This document shows, piece after piece, positions 60,614 through 64,000 of a stretch of 64,000 nt of DNA (the first letter of the stretch is position 1; each line of letters opens with the position of its first letter). A model generated the notes under the pieces. It was not told the origin of the DNA. It made no database searches and was given only the letters and a program-made list of their open reading frames with translations. Origin of the DNA: Haemonchus contortus (Eukaryota > Nematoda > Chromadorea > Rhabditida > Trichostrongylidae); assembly GCA_000469685.2 (NCBI GenBank), contig LS997566.1, positions 44,627,442-44,691,441 of the forward strand. Reading direction: 5' to 3'. Made by a program: the position numbers and the translations under genes.

Positions 60614-60645
60614 TGGAAGCGCTTTAAATAACCAAAGCGCTTCCA
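60614..60645. repeat. Perfect 12-bp hairpin
   Basis: TGGAAGCGCTTT, eight-base AT-rich loop, AAAGCGCTTCCA. No known regulatory family recognised. Confidence 0.7.
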
Positions 60646-60804
60646 ATTTCGTGCGCGATCGCAGTTCAAGCGCCAATATGGAGACGGAAACGTCAAAGGA
60701 TAAACCTGCGCGGTAGAAAATACGGCGAGCTCTTTAAAAGATTGGTCTAATAAAGAATTTCGTATTTGAAAGGCTCTGTGGAGAAGCGTCTTGACTTCTG
60801 TTCA

Positions 60805-60990
60805 ATATCGGATGTGGGCAGGGGCAAGTAGATCTAGGGATTGAAACCTGTTCTGATACTCACTCAAGGTAAACAAGCCCCACCATTCTTTCGAGTTCAT
60901 TTGACTGGTACTGGGATCGTCCAGCTGAGTAAAGGTTTCAAAACAGGTTTTAATTCCTAGATCTACTTGCCCCTGCCCCACATCCGATAT
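60805..60990. repeat. Fold-back repeat with SINE-like interior
   Basis: Arms 60805-60854 and 60941-60990 are inverted copies (GATGTGGGCAGGGGCAAGTA / TACTTGCCCCTGCCCCACATC-type), with a few mismatches. The interior resembles the SINE body (ACAAGCCCCACCATTCTTTC, GACTGGTACTGGGATCGTCC). Confidence 0.7.
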
Positions 60991-62739
60991 ACATCATACA
61001 CTCTGAAAGGTTTCGTACACGTCAAACGACACTACGGTACTTGAAGATTGAAGATGAATAAGGAGGAGGGTCGATGCTTCCGGTCTACGACCAAGTAGAG
61101 AATCATACAGATTAGGACTAGGTGAGCAATGTGCTTATCAAATGAAAAGGCAAAAGGCTGAGCAGTACACCAACAGTCATCAAGATTTGGTGACCCTTCG
61201 CAGCCCCGCAAATATTCATCATTTAACTATCCTCCTTGGTATCTCCGCTGAATTGAATCAGACCAATCAGTGTTCACTATCCCGATTCAACTATTACGGA
61301 AGTCTATTCCCTTCCATGTATTATCCTTCATGATTGGCGGTGTTGTCGTATGATGGAGTTGTTTTCATTAAATCTTTGTAAAGTTTATACATAAGGCTGA
61401 GGTTTTGAGCAAGAATCTTTCTTTGTGGCTGTAATTTCCTCGAAACCGACACACCGCAAATGACAATGGGACCACGGTTAGCAGGATTGGACTTTGTTCA
61501 AAAATGAGGACTTGCCCGAGTAAGGGCACGTTGTCACTTTATCTATACCGAACTCTTTGGAGCTACAATCAGTCCGGGAACTGGCTATTTTACTATTCTA
61601 TCCGTAGGAATCTCGTCCATTCTTCTTCATTCAGGCCGACCATGGCCTACTACGCCTCGTTCTTAGCGACCTTCCATAAAGTCGTGATAAAGGTCTAAAT
61701 GGTTCAGCATTTCCTCTTCTTGGTCGGTTCAATCCTACTAATACGACGGTACTTAAGACGACATCGAATGTCCTCTACAAGCTATTGGCATCTGACGATA
61801 CCGATAATTTCATTAGAGTTGCCAGTCACCTGCGGATGCATGTTTGATGCAAAAGGGAACGAAAAAAATCATTTAGCTGTTTAATGAGGACGAAGAGTTG
61901 AGCTCATCTGTACTCTATAAAAATGGTGGTAGCGGGCACTCCAGTGACTGATGCTCCCTTTTTCGGAAAACTCTGAACTCAAAGGTGACGTTTGTGGGTG
62001 ACCGATTATGTACTGAAAACCAGTACTGGATGCAAATCGGTTTAAACGTCACTCTCGGGTCGGTTCACGTACAGCACAGCGCCCTCTGTGAACCTGGTTT
62101 TTCTCATAATTCAGTGGTGTTCCGGGTTCTCCCGGCCTCTTAAGCTGCGGCTGCTGCTACGTGTCAGAATGTCAAGTAATTTTTATAGCTAATTCCAACC
62201 AAGATTTGCCCGGCTTAGTAAAAGTGGCCCGATAAGGTATTGCTTCGACATGACTACCCTAGAATTCAAGAAAGTTTTCGTCAATTGACGTTCCGGAATG
62301 CTCGAAAGCTCCGTGATCTCAATGATTCCGCGATTTTCTTTGATTTACGTTTCTCTGCTGGTTTTTTGGAAAAAAATTAAATGAAATTTCTTAGAGGCTT
62401 CATACGGTATCATCTCCCCAGAGCTCCAAGCAGAACCGCTTTGGATGTTACTCGTTCCAAAGCTGTATCACAAAGAAGCAGCCATCTGTAGAACACTTGA
62501 CTCCTAGCCTGAGGTTGGCTTTTTCGATGATCACCACCTCTGAATACTTTCTGAGAACTGTCCGTAGAGCAATCAACTTTCTAGAGGACAACAAATTAGT
62601 TGCAAGTGTACTCTATGGAACGCTATTTGAAGCCGGCAAAGGGTTTTCATCAAACTTATTGGTCGCGTATGTGCTTTTTGTGGATAGATAAAAAGTTGGG
62701 GCAGTACAAAGTGACGAGCTATCAGTTGAATAATCCGAA

Positions 62740-62830
62740 AACGAGCGCCAGATCGATAGTCGTCCAGGCCAACCAAATTCATTCCTCCGGGGTCGATGAA
62801 TTGGATCGGACCTGGGAAAATAAAGGATGA
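62740..62830 (+). repeat. tRNA-derived SINE fragment
   Basis: CCAGATCGATAGTCGTCCAG, GCCAACCAAATTCATTCC, TCCGGGGTCGATGAATTGG, matching the middle of the family; truncated on both sides. Confidence 0.65.
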
Positions 62831-62855
62831 GGACGGAGTCAAATGGAAAACCCAA

Positions 62856-63320
62856 AGGCACAGTTCACAATGAAATGGTTTCCAAAATTCTCTCCTGGGA
62901 TGAACCTGACTTCCAAGTTTAGTGCAAAAAGACCTATCGGGCTGCGAAACGGTCTGTTTAGGACGTAAAAAGGACCTTAAGACTTAGCCGACGTACACAC
63001 CCATGACGGACGGATTTGTAGGGCTTTGTAGAGAGACTGTAGAAGATCCATTCACAAAAAGATGCACACGTTGCACGCAAACAGCTTACGGTGTCGGTAC
63101 GTATTGGTCCACGCATTTGAACAACTCGTCCAAATATCTCATCTATGCGACTTTCGTCGTCACATTCTCATCCAACCAACAATTTTTCTACTTTATTTTC
63201 AAAGCTTTACGTTCCCCTGGGCCGATTTTCGCGTTTTCTTCTCCACTTATGCACTATTGTAGACTACCACTTTCGTATTTACCTTAAACTAGATACATCA
63301 AATCTATCGAGAACTGGGCC
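62856..63320. mobile_element. MITE, TTAA-type family, copy 6
   Basis: The left end is AGGCACAGTTCACAATGAAA (flank CCAA) and the right end is CTATCGAGAACTGGGCC followed by TTAA. The interior carries ACTCGTCCAAATATCTC and TCGTCACATTCTCATCC as in other members. Confidence 0.75.
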
Positions 63321-63633
63321 TTAAAGCGGGAATCATCAACACCAGAAGCTTCACCATTAGAAGCTTCCCTAAAGATGGCCTTTTCTGAAAATGATGACCT
63401 CTTTTTTGCCTTTATAAGAATGCATTCAAAGGATCACCTGGGAAACATTGACCATTTGATGGTAGTAAAAGGTATGTATGGCACCGAAGAATTGGTAAAC
63501 ATCTGAAAACGGATAAATTTCCACTTTACCACCTCTCTCGTCCTTTTCGAACCATTTGAACTGAAGTCTTTTAAGCATAATTGATTTGTTTCATATCCAT
63601 ACGTGGAAGAGAACATTGATTCCAACAGATTAT

Positions 63634-64000
63634 CTAAACTGCGCAATTCCTCAGTGCCTGCGTGAAACAAGATATTAGGTTGACCGGAAAGATTCCCGCC
63701 ATTGAATTATGGTGAGGAATCCAACGGCCAAGCTTTGCGACTTTATCAATCTTCTCCAGCGCAGATTCAACAGTTGATTGAGCATGGCCGAGCATCGCCG
63801 CAAATTCCCTGGTAGTGGCATACGGATCCTCTTCCACGTTGGATTGCAGCAACTTCAAGTCTGACACCATCGGCCACCCGGACCTTGGAGTATTATGGAG
63901 AAAAAAATCTCCTTCCTTGAACTTTCCCATCCAGATCTTGCACGCGTCGTAAGAGGTAGCGTCAGCGCCATATGTATCCACTATCTTGGTTTGGGCTTCC
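63634..64000 (-). mobile_element. Mariner transposase N-terminal part, running off the window edge
   Basis: Minus strand from the edge: EAQTKIVDTYGADATSYDAC, KIWMGKFKEGDFFLHNTPRS, GWPMVSDLKLLQSNVEEDPY, ATTREFAAMLGHAQSTVESA, LEKIDKVAKLGRWIPH. This is the paired helix-turn-helix DNA-binding region of a mariner transposase (W-KF--GDF-L-D-PRSGRP ... TTRELA ... S-STV ... GK--KLG-WVPH). The frame is open at the window edge, so the start lies outside. After PHHN the family pattern is lost and a stop follows at 63634, so the catalytic domain is missing or displaced here. Confidence 0.9.

Overview
The window looks like a chromosomal segment of a clade V (strongylid, hookworm-like) nematode. The reasons are short GT-AG introns, pyrimidine-rich acceptor sites lying a few bases upstream of start codons (probable spliced-leader addition sites), nematode-type gene families (CC-domain secreted protein, BRE-4-type glycosyltransferase, nematode-style C2CH finger protein), and a dense load of transposons and transposon remnants (RTE and CR1/Jockey-type LINEs, Penelope, Tc1/mariner, Helitron-like, TTAA-type MITEs, tRNA-derived SINEs). 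No bacterial features were seen. Species assignment is inference.

Four multi-exon cellular genes could be assembled by hand, joining exons at GT/AG sites and checking that phases close. (1) 7617-10008, minus: aps-2, the AP-2 clathrin adaptor sigma subunit, five exons, exactly 142 aa. (2) 17267-23065, plus: an ~810-aa protein with an N-terminal C2CH finger, a zinc ribbon and a transposase-like RNase-H-fold region whose two expected catalytic Asp positions are Asn; one of its exon junctions is only 18 nt long and contains an in-frame stop. (3) 32198-35158, plus: a 188-aa secreted CC-domain (cysteine-rich) protein with phase-1 exon repeats. (4) 39993-52352, plus: a beta-1,4-galactosyl/N-acetylgalactosaminyltransferase of the BRE-4 type with a type II membrane anchor, and a duplicated set of phase 1-1 exons encoding an N-glycosylated, Ser/Thr-rich stem.

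The rest is intergenic or intronic and dominated by mobile DNA. 0-7.6 kb: no gene recognised. 11.5-17 kb: MITE, LINE reverse transcriptase, SINE, a complete non-autonomous Helitron-like element and a MITE with exact TTAA target duplication, abutting gene 2. 23.4-32 kb: Helitron-like fragment, a mariner-type element with perfect 26-bp terminal inverted repeats, SINE copies. 35.3-38.8 and 57.0-61.7 kb: two diverged copies of one long segment in direct orientation, flanking the glycosyltransferase; each carries a MITE where the other has an empty site. 42.1-44.0 kb: a second complete Helitron-like element with an internal ~126-bp tandem array, inside the glycosyltransferase intron, followed by a broken RTE element. 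53.9-64 kb: two mariner transposase remnants, a Penelope GIY-YIG remnant, further MITE and SINE copies.

The genes do not form an operon or pathway; they are independent housekeeping, secretory and regulatory loci embedded in repeats. All assignments rest on motif recognition by eye; no searches were run.
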